Shown: one piece after another, positions 9,723 through 21,634 of the stretch
Layout: the number at the start of each line of letters is the position of its first letter
Position numbering within the stretch: position 1 is the first letter of the stretch
Assembly: GCA_028554755.1 (NCBI GenBank)
Contig: JAPTOF010000008.1
Coordinates: forward strand, 17,589,001 to 17,653,000
DNA from: Cordia subcordata
Taxonomy: Eukaryota > Streptophyta > Magnoliopsida > Boraginales > Cordiaceae
Reading direction: 5' to 3'
DNA length: 64,000 nucleotides
The notes under the pieces: model-generated
Databases searched by the model: none
Told to the model about the DNA's origin: nothing
What the model saw: the letters and a program-made list of their open reading frames with translations, nothing else
Program-made: the position numbers and the translations under genes

Positions 9723-12700
9723 GCTAAAGCTGTCACCACTCTTGGGAGCGGTCGGGTAGTAGATAATAGGGTAGGAATTGACTCTGCAGTGTTTGCACCT
9801 AGTGGTCCTTTCGAGTCTAGAGCACAACATGGTAACCTTGTTGGGGGAAATTCTAGAGAGAGTCCTGTTGAGAGAAATGAGACCGTTCGAGATCAGGGAG
9901 AGATTAGTACTTCCCGACCACATAGAGAGGGAAAAGAACCTATGGATAACTCCCATGCATCTAGAGATATAGAGCCTAGAGTTCCTTTTCCATCCGCTTT
10001 AGAGAGACCTATTTCTAGTGAGGATTCTAGGTTCTTCAAGATTTTAGAGCATCTCAAAGATCTTAAGGTCAATCTTCCTTTGATAGATGCGATCATTTCC
10101 ATCCCATCTTACTCTAAGTTCTTTAAGGATCTTTGTACAAGGAAACGTAGATCATCGACCATTCCTAAGAAGGTGAGGCTTACGGAGAAGGTGAGTAGTA
10201 TTTGTACTTCGGGCCTTCCGCCCAAGAGGAGTGACCCCGGAGCTTTCACCATTCCTTGTAGGATCCGTGAGACGCAAATTGATCACGCCTTGTTAGATTT
10301 AGGATCTAGTGTGAATCTTATTCCCTATTCTGTCTATCAGCAGTTAGGCCTAGGTGAGTTGTCTCCCACGTATGTTACTCTTCAGCTAGCTGATAGATCT
10401 GAGCGTAGACCTAAGGGGGTGATAGAGGACGTTATGGTTCAGGTATGTGAGTTCGTGTACCCTGTTGACTTCATAGTGTTAGATATGGATTCGGGACACG
10501 ACTCTAGACATTCTACACCCATTCTTCTAGGTCGCCCCTTCCTTGCCACCGCAAATGCCATTATCCATTGTAGGTCGGGGATATTAGAGATGAAATTTGG
10601 GAATTCGAAATCCACTATGAAGGTTGCAGAGGCGGTGAATAGAGCTAGTATAGGAGAGGAGGATGGAGAAGAGTGCTTTAAAGTAGATGTGATTGATTCT
10701 TGCATTGAGGATTTCATAGAGATGACTATGACTGATGGAGATGATTTGAGGAAATTTGAGGAATTGATTTCTAGCTTTGATTTGGAGACCTTAGAAAAGA
10801 AATGTGTAGCTTCTACTTCCTTAATTGAGAGCTGTTTGATTAATAAGTCACGCAAGGTTAATTCTTCTACTCCCATTTCTAGTGATGAACGCATTGATGA
10901 TGCTGAGGTTAAGTCCCCCTTGGTTGAGCCCAGCCTTTCTTTAGAGCTCAAACCCCTTCCGGATCATCTGAAGTATGCATTCCTAGGCTCTAGTGAGACT
11001 CTTCCGGTTATCATAGCTTCCGATCTTTCTAGTGAGAATGAGAAGCGTCTCTTAGAGGTCCTTAGGAAACATAGGAAGGCAATAGGGTGGAAGATTGATG
11101 ATTTACGAGGTATAGACCCCTCTATTTGTATGCATCGTATTCACCTTGAAGATGGAGCCATTCCTTCTAGGGAGATGCAAAGGAGGCTAAACCCACACAT
11201 GAGCGAAGTAGTTAAGAAGGAGATCATTAAGCTTTTGGATGCAGGCATTATTTATCCGATCTCCGATAGTGAGTGGGTTAGCCCAGTCCAAGTTGTCCCT
11301 AAGAAGTCCGGGATCATAGTTGTTGAGAATGAGAGAGGAGAGCTTGTCCCTACACGTAGTCCTACGGGATGGAGGGTATGTATTGATTATAGGAAGCTCA
11401 ACTCCAAAACTAGGAAGGATCATTTCCCATTGCCTTTTCTAGACCAGATTTTAGATAGAGTAGCTGGGCACAGCTACTATTGTTTTCTAGATGGCTATTC
11501 GGGATATAACCAGATCCTTGTGTTTCCCGAGGACCAGGAAAAGACCACCTTTACTTGTCCCTATGGCACTTTTGCTTATAGGAGAATGCCCTTCGGTCTT
11601 TGTAATGCCCAATGACTTTTCAGAGATGCATGATAGCCATTTTTAGTGATATGATTGAGAGACACTTAGAGATTTTTATGGATGATTTCTCAGTCTTTGG
11701 AGATAGCTTTGATGAGTGCTTGAATCATCTCTCTTTAGTCTTAGACCGATGTGTGGAGAAGAATTTAGTGTTAAGTTGGGAGAAATCCCACTTCATGGTG
11801 CAACGAGGGATAGTGCTGGGTCATGTTGTCTCATCTAATGGAATTCAAATTAATCCAACTAAGGTTGAATTAATTGAGAAGTTGCTTGTCCCTAAGTGTG
11901 TCAAGGATGTTAGATATTTTCTAGGACATGCAGGATTTTACCGTAGATTCATTAAGGATTTTAGTCACGTTGCACGTCCTTTGTCTAGGCTCCTAGCACA
12001 AGATGTTCCTTTTGACTTTGACGATGAATGTGTTAAAGCTTTCAATAGGCTTAAATCCTTATTGTCTACATCCCCGATTATCCAACCACCTGACTACAGT
12101 TTCTCATTTGAGGTTATGTGTGATGCATCCGATTATGCAATAGGAGCTGTTTTAGGTTAAAGGAAGGATAAGTTGCCCCATGTTGTATACTATGCTAGCA
12201 AGACTCTTGATGAAGCACAAAAGAATTACACTACTACGGAAAAAGAGCTTCTAGCGATAGTCTTCTCTCGACAAGTTTAGGTCATACATCCTAGGATCCA
12301 GAGTAATTGTCTACACCGATCATGCGGCATTGAAGTATTTGTTGTCTAAGAAAGAATCTAAGCCCCGCTTGATTAGGTGGATGCTCCTCCTTCAAGAGTT
12401 TGACTTAGAAATTCGGGATAAGAAGGGTAGAGAGAATTTAGTTGCGGATCATCTTTCCCGTCTTGTTAGCGAGTCTTCTAGTGATCCATCTCCTTTTCAT
12501 GATTCATTCCCTGATGAGCAATTATTTGCTATTTCTCATCACACACCTTGGTTCGCTCATATAGTTAATTATCTTGCCACAGGGCGTTTTCCGTCTCATT
12601 GGGAGAAAAGAGAAAAGGATAGGTTCCTAGCACAAGTTAGGCATTTCTTTTGGGAGGACCCCTATCTTTTTAAAGTGTGTGCGGATCAAATGATTCGCCG

Positions 12701-13742
12701 GTGTGTGCCTGAGGAGGAGTTTGAGAGCGTGTTAAGCATGTGTCATGATGAGGGGTGTGGGGGTTATTTTAGTGGGAAGAAGACTGCTGCGAAGGTCTTG
12801 CAAAGTGGATTATTTTGGCCTACTCTCTTTAGGGATGCCCAGGAATATTGCAAGAAGTGTTTTAGATGTCAACAATCCGGGTCTATCTCTAGGAGAAACA
12901 TGATGCCTTTATCCCCTATTCTTCCTTGTGAGTTGTTCGATGTTTGGGGTATAGACTTCATGGGTCCATTTCCACCTTCCTTTGGGTGTCAGTACATTTT
13001 AGTGGCCGTTGATTATGTATCCAAATGGGTTGAGGCTATTCCTTCATGCACTAATGACCATAGGGTAGTGGTTAAGTTTATTAAAGAGAACATTTTCTCT
13101 AGATTTGGAGTCCCTAGGGTCTTAATTAGTGATGGGGGTTTGCATTTTTGCCATAGGACTTTAGAGGCCTTGTTGAGGAAATATTCAGTTACCCATAAAG
13201 TAGCCACTCCTTATCACCCGCAGACTAGTGGACAAGTAGAGGTGCCCAATAGAGAGATCAAACACATTCTAGAGAAAACGGTTAGGCCCGATAGAAAAGA
13301 TTGGTCTATTAGATTAAATGATGCTTTGTGGGCCTACCGTACCGCCTTTAAGACTCCTATTGGTATCTCTCCGTATAGATTGGTATTTGGTAAAGCTTGT
13401 CACTTGCCGGTTGAACTTGAACATAGAGCGTATTGGGCAATCAAAGCCCTAAATTTTGACTTGGCAAGAGCGGGTGAGAAAAGGAGGCTAGACCTAGCAG
13501 AACTGGAAGAACTTAGATTCGAGGCATATGAGAACGCTAAACTTTATAAGGATAGGATGAAGAGAATCCATGATAAACACGTTATTAAGAAATCATTCTC
13601 TCCTCTTGATAAAGTTTGGTTGTTTAACTCACGACTGAAGTTTTTTCCAGGTAAGCTCAAGACGAGATGGGATGGTCCATATGAGGTGATGATTGCCTAT
13701 CCTTCAGGAGCAGTCAAGATCAAAGACTTAAAGGATGACTGA
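9723..13742 (+). pseudogene. ATH-1 pol: protease, reverse transcriptase, RNase H, integrase
   Basis: Pol is in frame with gag up to 11615. The protease core is at about 10280-10600 (LLDLGSSVNLIPYSVYQQLG, ILLGRPFLATANAI). Reverse transcriptase spans 11080-11960 with CIDYRKLN, CFLDGYSGYNQI, YRRMPFGLCNA and FMDDFSVFG. A 1-nt deletion near 11605 shifts the frame. RNase H follows ([36 protein letters not shown]) with TAA at 12158 and a frameshift near 12270. Integrase (12330-13742) has a zinc finger reading HDEGCGGYF where the second zinc-binding His of ATH-2 (GGHF) is Tyr. Core residues are [12 protein letters not shown] and the Glu in [10 protein letters not shown]. The C-terminus has [17 protein letters not shown]. 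It cannot make a full protein. Confidence 0.93.
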
Positions 13743-15211
13743 GAGTTGACGGTAAATGGGCAACGCCTGAAGCACGCTTATGATCCGAGCATGGCTCGTG
13801 TGGAGGTTTTAGAGCTTCAGGATCCCGCAGATGGAAGTTGAAGATGAGCTAGTATTTGCCTGGCTGATGGCTTGGTGGTTAGCGCTACTAGGAGGCAACC
13901 TAGGTTCAATTCTATAGTCTTGCATTTGTTTGACTTTTGTTTCTTTTTATTTTCTTTTGTTTATCTTTCTTGCACCCAACTTAAAGTGTTGAATCCTAAT
14001 CCTTTGTCCCGTAAGATACACCACTGCTTCTTATTGCACATGCCAATGCGAGTATGCATAGGCAATGCTACTAATCTTGTTTTCTTTGTGAGTGTTTATG
14101 AATTGTGAGTCACAGGTTAGCAGTATGGTGAGATGACGTTGGCATGGAAAGCTTTGAAGAAAATGCAAGGTTGTATCTATCCTTTCTCCACTTGTTCCCC
14201 TGTTCGCACCCTATCCCCACCACCCTTACTTGTTTTGTAATGATAACTTGCTTGTTTTTGTTGTGCTTTGTTCTTTTTGCTTGAGGACAAGCAAAGTTTA
14301 GGTTTAGGGGTGTGGGAGTTTAGTTTTCTTTCTTGTTATATTTTACTTAGGGTAGATTGCATCATGCGTTTAAATGGTGAAAAATTTTCAATTTTGATGT
14401 ATATAGAGTCATTTATTTCTTTGTTGATCATTGTGTTGGCTTTTGTAATTGACTCTATTGATTTATTAAGATGAGAGACATTGTGGGGGAATAAATAGAG
14501 TGGTTTGAAAACTAAGTCTTGGAGGAGATGCCCTTAAAAGTTGTGGGGAGTGAGAACCTTAAAAGAATAACCCTTGTAGCCACCCCATAGCTTGGTAGGA
14601 AAGAGTGTTGAAAAAGGGTTATTGATATGAGTGCCCCGTCTTTGATTGGTTCTTGTTGATATGCTTAAGCCTTTCTTTTTCTTCCATTTTGAGAATTCAA
14701 TACAATGAAAATAAAATTAAAAAAAAAATGATTGAAAAAAAAAAAGAGGCAAAAAGGTGCAAAATTCTATGAATGAAGTAAAAAAGAGGAAAATCCAAAA
14801 GCACCTAAAAGTTAGTGAATAAGTGCATAAGTGACACAATGTCAACTTAGCACAAGTTATCATCTTTGCAAGCATGTAAATAAGGCTTATAAAAAGCCAT
14901 TTTGTTTGTATATTCTCTCTTTTTTATCCTTGAGGCTTGGTGCATGTTAGGGAGACCATGTCAATTGAGGGAGCACAAAATACCAATATCCCGAGTGTGT
15001 GAGTTAGAATCCTAGGCTTGTGGTGGATTGGCTACTTGGGAAATTCCCATGAGGAACGAAACCCCTTATGAGTAGAGGGAAGATTCAAAGAGGCTTAGGG
15101 ATCTCTTCACAATAGGAATGCCCTTTCATGTTTCTCAAACTAATGCTGATAGCGAGTCAGTCCTTCAGGCAATCCATTGTATCAGCTTTAGAAATAAGAT
15201 TTAAGATTAGG
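13743..15211 (+). other. ATH-1 3-prime non-coding region, no envelope gene
   Basis: About 1.5 kb lies between integrase and the terminal polypurine module. Only short frames under 80 codons occur, and none resembles an envelope protein. It contains the block GCGCTACTAGGAGGCAACC (13884-13902), an internal hairpin and G-rich module (14276-14317) and an A-rich stretch (14700-14810). The same order of blocks is present in Athila-A, ATH-2 and NA-1. Confidence 0.8.
14276..14317 (+). repeat. ATH-1 internal hairpin and polypurine-like module
   Basis: A perfect 8-bp stem (TTTGCTTG, loop AGGA, CAAGCAAA; 14276-14295) is followed by GGTTTAGGGGTGTGGGA. It mirrors the terminal module at 15212-15249 about 936 nt downstream. 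Confidence 0.75.
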
Positions 15212-15249
15212 CTTGCTTGAGGACAAGCAAGGAGAAGGTTTGGGGGTGT
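15212..15249 (+). other. ATH-1 terminal hairpin and polypurine tract
   Basis: The hairpin CTTGCTTG, loop AGGA, CAAGCAAG (15212-15231) abuts GGAGAAGGTTTGGGGGTGT, which ends directly at the right LTR. The G-rich tract is the expected plus-strand primer. The hairpin is an additional feature kept in ATH-2 and NA-1. Confidence 0.85.
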
Positions 15250-17039
15250 TGATGAGTTGTGATCTGGTGTGTGTTTGCATCGCCATTTACTTATACTTTA
15301 GAGGTGTTGAATGCTAATAATGATGCATTAGTGTAGTACTTTTGATAGGAATAGGCTTAAGTGTGAATAAATGTGCATATTGAGTTTAAGGGATAAAATG
15401 ATACACTAATAGCTTATTTTCAATGATTCAGGTGACTTTGGGTTAAGATAAAGATTGAACAATGAAAGGTGATGAAGATGGAACATGCACAGAGTCGAGA
15501 GAGGAAACAAAAGGGCGAAGTGATCAAAACTTGATGAAGGAAGTCAGCCGGACGACCCTGAAAGAAGAGCCGGTCGACTGACTAGGTCGACCGGCCACTC
15601 CAGAGAAGAACCAGAAATAGCCAGGCGACCCCCTTCAGTCGGTCGACCGGCCAATCCAGAGAGCAACATTAAATAGCCGGTCGACCATTCCAGATGCCGG
15701 TCGACCTAGTTGGTCGACCGACTAATCGCTGCGAACCTATAAATAGAGCTCGATTCTACAGAATTGAGACAGGGAGTTTTTACACACACTTCACACCTAT
15801 TCTCACATACACTTAACCCTATTCCCCAGCCGCCTCACACACCCTTTTCACATACTTTTCACGAAGAACCAAGCTTCGTTGGAGGATTCAAACGCTTTGG
15901 AATCGAGATTGTTTACAAGCCGTGTTCTAAAATCGCTAGGATGAAAGGGGAGTTTCGTTATATCTCTTTCATTCTATTTTCTATTATGTCTGAGTAGGCT
16001 TGTATAGGGTGATTAAACTTATGTAATGGGTTAATTTTATACTCTTATGATATGGGATATGATGGCTGAATATATATATATATATATATATATGTTTTGA
16101 TTTGTTTTGTTTAATTGGGTGTTCTTTCATTCATGTCTATGTGTTTGATAAAATACCTAAATGAGTACATATATATTAATTGAAGTTTGTTTGTTACTAA
16201 ACACATCTAATCCATGCTGTACTCATGTCTATGTGTTTATACATGGATGTTATGAAGTGGGTAGTGCTTTTATTCATGTCTATATGCGTAGTTACATGCC
16301 TAGTAACAAGCATAATTTCAATATCACATGTGTATGAATGTTAGTCAAATCCTGCTGTAGTGATCTTAGAATGACGGAGTATAATTTAGGGCTAATCTAG
16401 GTCGAGTTTCCTTTGGCTTTAAATTCAGCCAATAGGTTTCAGGATAGATTTAGTCGACCTTAGCAACACTAGGTCTTGGCTTTAAACCCAGCCAATGGTT
16501 TAGGTACTAAGGTAGGTTCATTCTAAGCCACCTAGGAAGTTAGTTAGTCACTCTTGAGGCCCTAGGTCATAAGGACCACGCCGTAGCTCTAGGAGACGTC
16601 GCCTAGGGACGGACCCGCACCGAGTCCTAGGGGGAAATCAGGACATTAACTAACAACCTAGTTAAGAGCACTTTTGATAGTTAGCCATCATCCCTTAATC
16701 CCATAGCATTTGAGTATAGAGTTACCCATTCATAAGTCAAAGTCACCCTAATCCCTTTCCAATTGTTAGTTTCCTCTTAATCAACCTGCGTCCCTTTTTG
16801 TTTTTATTCATAGTTTAGTTTCCTTTCATTTACTTAGAGCTCCCGACAATCCAAACCTCCACAAGAAAAAGTACACTTAGTTTAGATCTTTCTTTTTAGC
16901 TCTTTTAGGACACCAAGCATAGGATACATTCACGATATTCACGCCTCCCTGTGGTTCGACACCCGCACTCGTAAACACTGTATTGCACGATCCGTACGCT
17001 TGCGGGTCTTTTAAAACTTGCACTCGTAAGAAGACATCA
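15250..17039 (+). repeat. ATH-1 right LTR
   Basis: This 1790-bp LTR is a near-identical partner of 6086-7825. It has one extra GGTCGACC repeat segment (about 15597-15665), a shorter (AT)n run, TATAAATA at about 15739, and ends ACATCA before the ATATC duplication. Confidence 0.95.
16413..16495 (+). repeat. Paired hairpins in ATH-1 right LTR
   Basis: TTGGCT/AGCCAA arms at 16413-16432 (loop TTAAATTC) and 16476-16495 (loop TTAAACCC), with starts 63 nt apart as in the left LTR. The loop differs between the LTRs but the arms do not. Confidence 0.75.
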
Positions 17040-17044
17040 ATATC

Positions 17045-18185
17045 AACACCAGAATGGAAATTAATACAAATTGTGAAACAGAAATAAGGTTTTTACGTAC
17101 ATCCCCAAACATAATAAACGTTGTTCAAAAATAACTTCCTTTAACATGGAAAATTTAAGAACATTTTTCCCACTGCAGCAGCTCATACTTTTGCTCCATT
17201 ACCCAATCTCAGAGAAAACTCCCCTTTAGCTAGTTCCTTCATTCCCTGAAACCAATGCAAAGAATTGCAAATATGGTTAATGGCTCCAGAGTCTACAATC
17301 CAAGAATTAGTAGAATCAACCGCTAAGCAGGTTTCAATGTAGAATAAAAGAGTTGCACCTATCTGGCCTCGTGCCAAGTACTTTGGGTAATCCTTTTTCC
17401 AGTGTCCTTTTAGGCCATATTTAAAGCATTTACCCTTTGGCTATTCAACTGTTAACTGCCTGGGCTGTTCACCATTTCTCTTCTTTTTCCCTTTATCGTA
17501 TTTTTGCTTCCCGTTTCCTTTGAACTTTCTCTCTTTCGAGTTAAGTCCAGAAGTGGAAGCTTGAATCATATTTATGTGGCCTTTATTTTTCATTATGGCT
17601 TTTGCAGCTAGGAGCTCTTTCATTAATTCCATCATATCTATGTTCATCTTGCTCATATTATAATTAAGCTTGAACTGAGTATAAGATGATGGTAGAGTCT
17701 CCAAAATCATGTCTACCTTTGATTGTTTATCTATATTTGCTCATAGGATCTCGGCAGTGTTGAAGTAATCCATCATTTTGAGCATATGCTCCCTAACAGA
17801 TGCTCCTTTTGCCATCTTTTGATTCATAATTTCTCTAAGAGCACATTGCCTTGCGGGCCTGCTTTTATCAGAAAACATACGACATAGTGAGGCCATGATT
17901 TCTTTTTGCAGTTTTCATATAATAATGCTTGCTCTGCAAAATATCTGACATAGAAGCCATCATATAGCACTTGGCCATACTATTGGCTTTCTGCCATTTT
18001 GCCTTAGTATCTTTTTGGGCTTCAGAAGAGTTAGCCCTCACAACAGGACAAGGAGTTGTTGTTAGGACATAATTGTACCATTCTACAATGAGTACTATAT
18101 CCAAGTTTCGTTCCCAGTCCACAAAATTCGGTCCAATGAGCTTGTGCTCTTTGAGAATTGTAGCTAGTGGACTGAACAAAGACAT
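17045..18185 (-). pseudogene. COP-1 gag and protease
   Basis: On the minus strand gag starts with ATG at 18185 (MSLFSPLATILKEHKL). It has the copia gag blocks FVDWERNLDIVL and AKCYMMASMSD, a frameshift near 17868, then LETLPSSYTQFKLNYNMSKM and a basic tail. The zinc knuckle at about 17390-17435 is damaged: two of its cysteines now read Tyr (CFKYGLKGHWKKDY), both G-to-A type changes relative to COP-2. A stop lies at 17441. The protease follows with WIVDSGAINHICNS, containing the catalytic Asp-Ser-Gly. The frame is then cut by ATH-1. Confidence 0.9.
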
Positions 18186-19735
18186 TTTTTTGGATACAAC
18201 AATATAATCATAATTAATTTATGAGTGTAGAATTGATGCATGTATAATATGTATGCTATCTTTGGAAATAAAACATACAAGTACTTTTACATCATTTGCC
18301 TTTGAGTAGATCAACCCTTTAAACTACTCTATGTAACAGTGTCTCAACGTCCTGATAAGAACTCCACTGATGAAATGGCCAAACTTATGAACGTTAAGTT
18401 AAGTGTCACCACTTATTTGAATTAACAATTGTCCGGATATGATCCAATTGAATAATTCAATCACTGTTTTGTTTGGCTTCTTAAATCCAGTAGCGAACTC
18501 CATCGATAGCATAGCCGAACCTACCATTTATGTTGAGTGTACACCCATTCCTAATGTTTATTCCCCGTAACATTCTTGATTTAAGCCATCCGATAAGGTA
18601 GTAACTTTAATCAATGTTACATAAGGTGATCTTTAGTGAAGAATTCCACCGATGGGATGGTTGAACTTACTGACACCCTTTTGAATAAACATTTTATGTT
18701 TCACCTTGTTAAATCTTGACAAAGTGTCACCTTTCGTTGGGGAAGTTAATGACATTTATAATTGACGTGAATTGGATATGGAAAGCTGTGGGGTATTTCC
18801 AGTCCCCTCTCCCACTCAATCTTTTAACTTAAGGGTTTCCTTTGATATTCTTGCTTTGTTTTAGATCTAAACACATTTTGGATTTTTGTAAATCCCTTTT
18901 GTGTTACTAAAACATTGCAATATCACAATAGATCTCTTACCTAAATCTGGGTGCATAGACCCTTAGGTTGATATATATGTAAATCTCAAGTTAAGTTCTA
19001 TTAATGTTGTCATGAGATCTCATGGCATCTTTAGACATTGCCGCTTATAATAATCTTGGCTAAGCCATTCTCATAAACTTAACTATCTTTGAGAATCAAC
19101 TCATAGATGTGATTGATTTTTATAAATCCTAATAAGTGGACATATTTCTAGGTGGCAATCATGCTAATGCAAATATGTTAAAACATATATCAATGCATTA
19201 TAAACATCCAGCAAAGTATGTTACAATCCCTCTTTGATGGCTCCCTGCAATCTTCAACAAAAACAACACACATAGTAGCCTTTTCTGCCTCAGCCGGTTG
19301 ACCAGTTAGGTCCAGCCAGTTGTCTGGCTTGCTTACCTGGCCGGGTATTCTTCTATGTTGTTTTCTTGTTTCTCTCCTTGGTCTTCAAAAATTACAATAA
19401 TACACTTTGCTATTACTAATACAAGCTTCATAAAGAAACATTACAAGGATATCAAAACATTCTATGCTTCTTTTAAATGAAATTAAAAGCAATAACCATA
19501 AATATTTTATACATAAAATTACCTACGGGCAAGCTTTGTTGACTGTACATGAAACTCTATTATGGATACATACGAACCATCAAAGGGATTTCTTTTATAT
19601 CACCTGCATATACAAGCATAAAACCACAAGTATATGCAACACAAGATTTCCTAACTTGCCACTCACAAGATGACTAATATATTTATGCAAATATAATATT
19701 CTTGCATAGTCTAAGCATGTTGTGTGTGAGCCTAA
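18186..19735 (-). other. COP-1 leader between primer site and gag
   Basis: About 1.55 kb of non-coding sequence on the minus strand between the primer site and the gag ATG. It is colinear with 41168-42632 of COP-2, so the long leader is a family trait. No convincing frame is seen. Confidence 0.8.
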
Positions 19736-19747
19736 GCTCTGATACCA
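19736..19747 (-). other. COP-1 primer binding site (initiator tRNA-Met)
   Basis: The minus strand reads TGGTATCAGAGC two bases after the LTR. This is the standard complement of plant initiator tRNA-Met. Confidence 0.93.
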
Positions 19748-19749
19748 AT

Positions 19750-21634
19750 TGTAGGATCGATAATATTACATGTGGTTTATCCTAGTCCATATTTTCAAAA
19801 ATACTACCAAGAAAACATACTAGGAAAATAAAATAACCACATAACACACACAAGAACATGCTTAAGAACAAATAGAACATAACTAATATTTGCAAAATAT
19901 GTAAAGCTAACCGCTTGAAGCGTGGGGCCTTTGATGAAGCTAAAACCGTCACGAGCTTTGTTCCCGCTCACGAACAAAGCCCCTCAAAAAAATTTTACTA
20001 TAAGGGTGTCGCAATATGCAACTCCCTAGTCTTCTTCCCTAGGGTTAAAGAGACTTTTCTTGGGAGAATAGCCTCTTGTATGGGAAGAAGCAAAGTAATA
20101 TGTTCTTGAAAATCTAGAGCAAAAATCACACAATAAGTGTGTACTATGTGTTGTAGTATTTTCTTGCCAAAAAGGAAGAAATCAACTACAAAAGTTTTTG
20201 GATGCTAGGAATAGTTTAAGGTCTTGCCTATTTATAGAAAAAGTTTGGCACCTAAACCTTGTAAACTTTCCATATGGGAAACTATTTCCTAGTAGTAAAT
20301 ATTTGCCACATGTCATGGAAGTTACTTGTACAATTTGAATTTTTCTTGTAGTAACTTTCTAGCACGTCTTGGAAGATTGGGCCAAGCCCACAATCTAAGG
20401 CCAACACATAGTCCATAATCCATATGGAGGCCCAAGCCCAATAAGAAACCATCCAAGCCTAATTAGGTTATCTTGGACTCTAAAGAAAGCCCAAACCCAA
20501 TTCCAAGCTTTGGCCTAATAAGGCTATTACCACAATATGGAACTTGCTCTTTCAAAATTACTCTCTCAAAGTCATTTCAACTAGGGAAGGGACCAAGAAG
20601 ACACAATTAACCTTGGCTTTCAAAAATAATAAAAAAATGTCCTTGCCCGATCTAGGCGACATAATAATAATTATTTTTAACTCCGATCTATTCCACCATA
20701 AGATCAAAGTTGCACTCCAAGAATAATCGCTATTACCCAAAATCTTGCCACAAAAGAATATGAACTTTGTCTTTCACCTACTAAATAGCCGACCATAATG
20801 CCCCTCTTTGTATACCCACAGCTAAGACTGGTCTTTTGGCCTGTATACTATCACCTCCTTAGCTGTATCTTTTTCCGTTGGGCTTTTTGTCCTATTGCCA
20901 ACCATCTTTGGTCCTGGAATCTCTTGATCTCGGGAGCGACCCTCAAGCCATATGATCGATACACCCACAAAGGTAGTATCACTAGATCGAGATTCAGATG
21001 ATAAATATGGACAATCCCAAAGGGGGCACATAGATTCCATATTGCATATGCATGTTCCAATTAATTAGAACTTAGCACTCAATGCACAAGGCTATTGATC
21101 CTAATAAAGTAAGATCTCACCCATAGTGAATCAAAGTACCAAACCCTAACTTCATTAGTTCATCCATATATGCTTAAGATTAAGAGCAATGATCATTTAG
21201 TAGCAGTGAGTATCTTGTTTTCTTTCTTTGATAGTACGTCTCTAGAAAACATACTCACAATGGTCCTGTCAAATACGTGACACACGTACTATTGAGACAA
21301 ATTTGGAAAGCCCTCCAATGACCTAGGTAGATCACCCTCAATGAGGAGACTTGCTCAATATAACCTTATCCCGGTAGATTGCCCAACCCTACCATTTGGT
21401 TATGGACTTAATTTATGACGTGACAAAATCTAGACTTGAACCTACTGAGCGTCCAGCCTCACTGCACACCCAAGTCATTAGTTCAAGTCAAGGGGCCTTT
21501 ACACATGTATCAATAAAACATAGCAGAGATAATATGTAAGAAGCTCATAATGCTGTATAACAAAATTGATTATACATTGTTTAGCATCCAAAATGTCATG
21601 CAAAAGTGAGCTTTAGGGCATACTAATCCTAACA
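19750..21634 (-). repeat. COP-1 5-prime LTR
   Basis: This 1885-bp LTR keeps both proper ends (TGTTAG...CTACA in element sense). A TATA box (TATAAATA on the minus strand) lies at 20229-20236. It is followed on the right by the AAATC duplication and Athila-A. Confidence 0.93.

Larger units (their letters stand above)
6086..17039 (+). mobile_element. ATH-1, Ty3/gypsy Athila-type retrotransposon, nearly complete
   Basis: It is flanked by the 5-bp duplication ATATC (6081-6085 and 17040-17044) and inserted in COP-1. The LTRs start TGATGAG and end ACATCA. In order it has the left LTR, a tRNA-Asp primer site, gag, protease, reverse transcriptase, RNase H, integrase, a 1.5-kb non-coding 3-prime region, a polypurine tract and the right LTR. 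Gag through RNase H is broken by only four in-frame stops and two frameshifts, and the LTRs are nearly identical by eye apart from two length differences, so this is a recent insertion. No envelope-like frame is present downstream of integrase. The Athila lineage is assigned from the RLRLFPFSLKDKA gag block and the [17 protein letters not shown] integrase block. Confidence 0.95.
1431..21634 (-). mobile_element. COP-1, Ty1/copia LTR retrotransposon, split by ATH-1
   Basis: This complete but dead copia element lies on the minus strand. Its boundaries are the 5-bp target duplication AAATC (1426-1430 and 21635-21639), which sits inside the reverse transcriptase gene of Athila-A. It has two LTRs of 1882 and 1885 bp, a primer site matching initiator tRNA-Met, gag, protease, integrase, reverse transcriptase and RNase H in copia order, and a CAAATGGGAGAT polypurine tract. 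ATH-1 (6086-17039) is inserted in its protease-integrase spacer, so its internal region lies in two parts, 3313-6085 and 17040-19749. The two LTRs differ at roughly 5% over the first 145 bp compared by eye, so it is older than ATH-1. The reverse transcriptase looks most like the BARE-1/Angela-type group, which is a tentative placement. Confidence 0.93.

Noticed and set aside
10439..10951. 170-codon minus frame inside ATH-1 pol
   Set aside because: Antisense shadow of the protease-linker region; the sense frame has recognisable domains.
13872..14474. Possible envelope-like gene after ATH-1 integrase
   Set aside because: Frames are under 80 codons, hydrophobic because of T-rich DNA, with no signal peptide plus transmembrane arrangement and no conservation as a frame in the sister copies.
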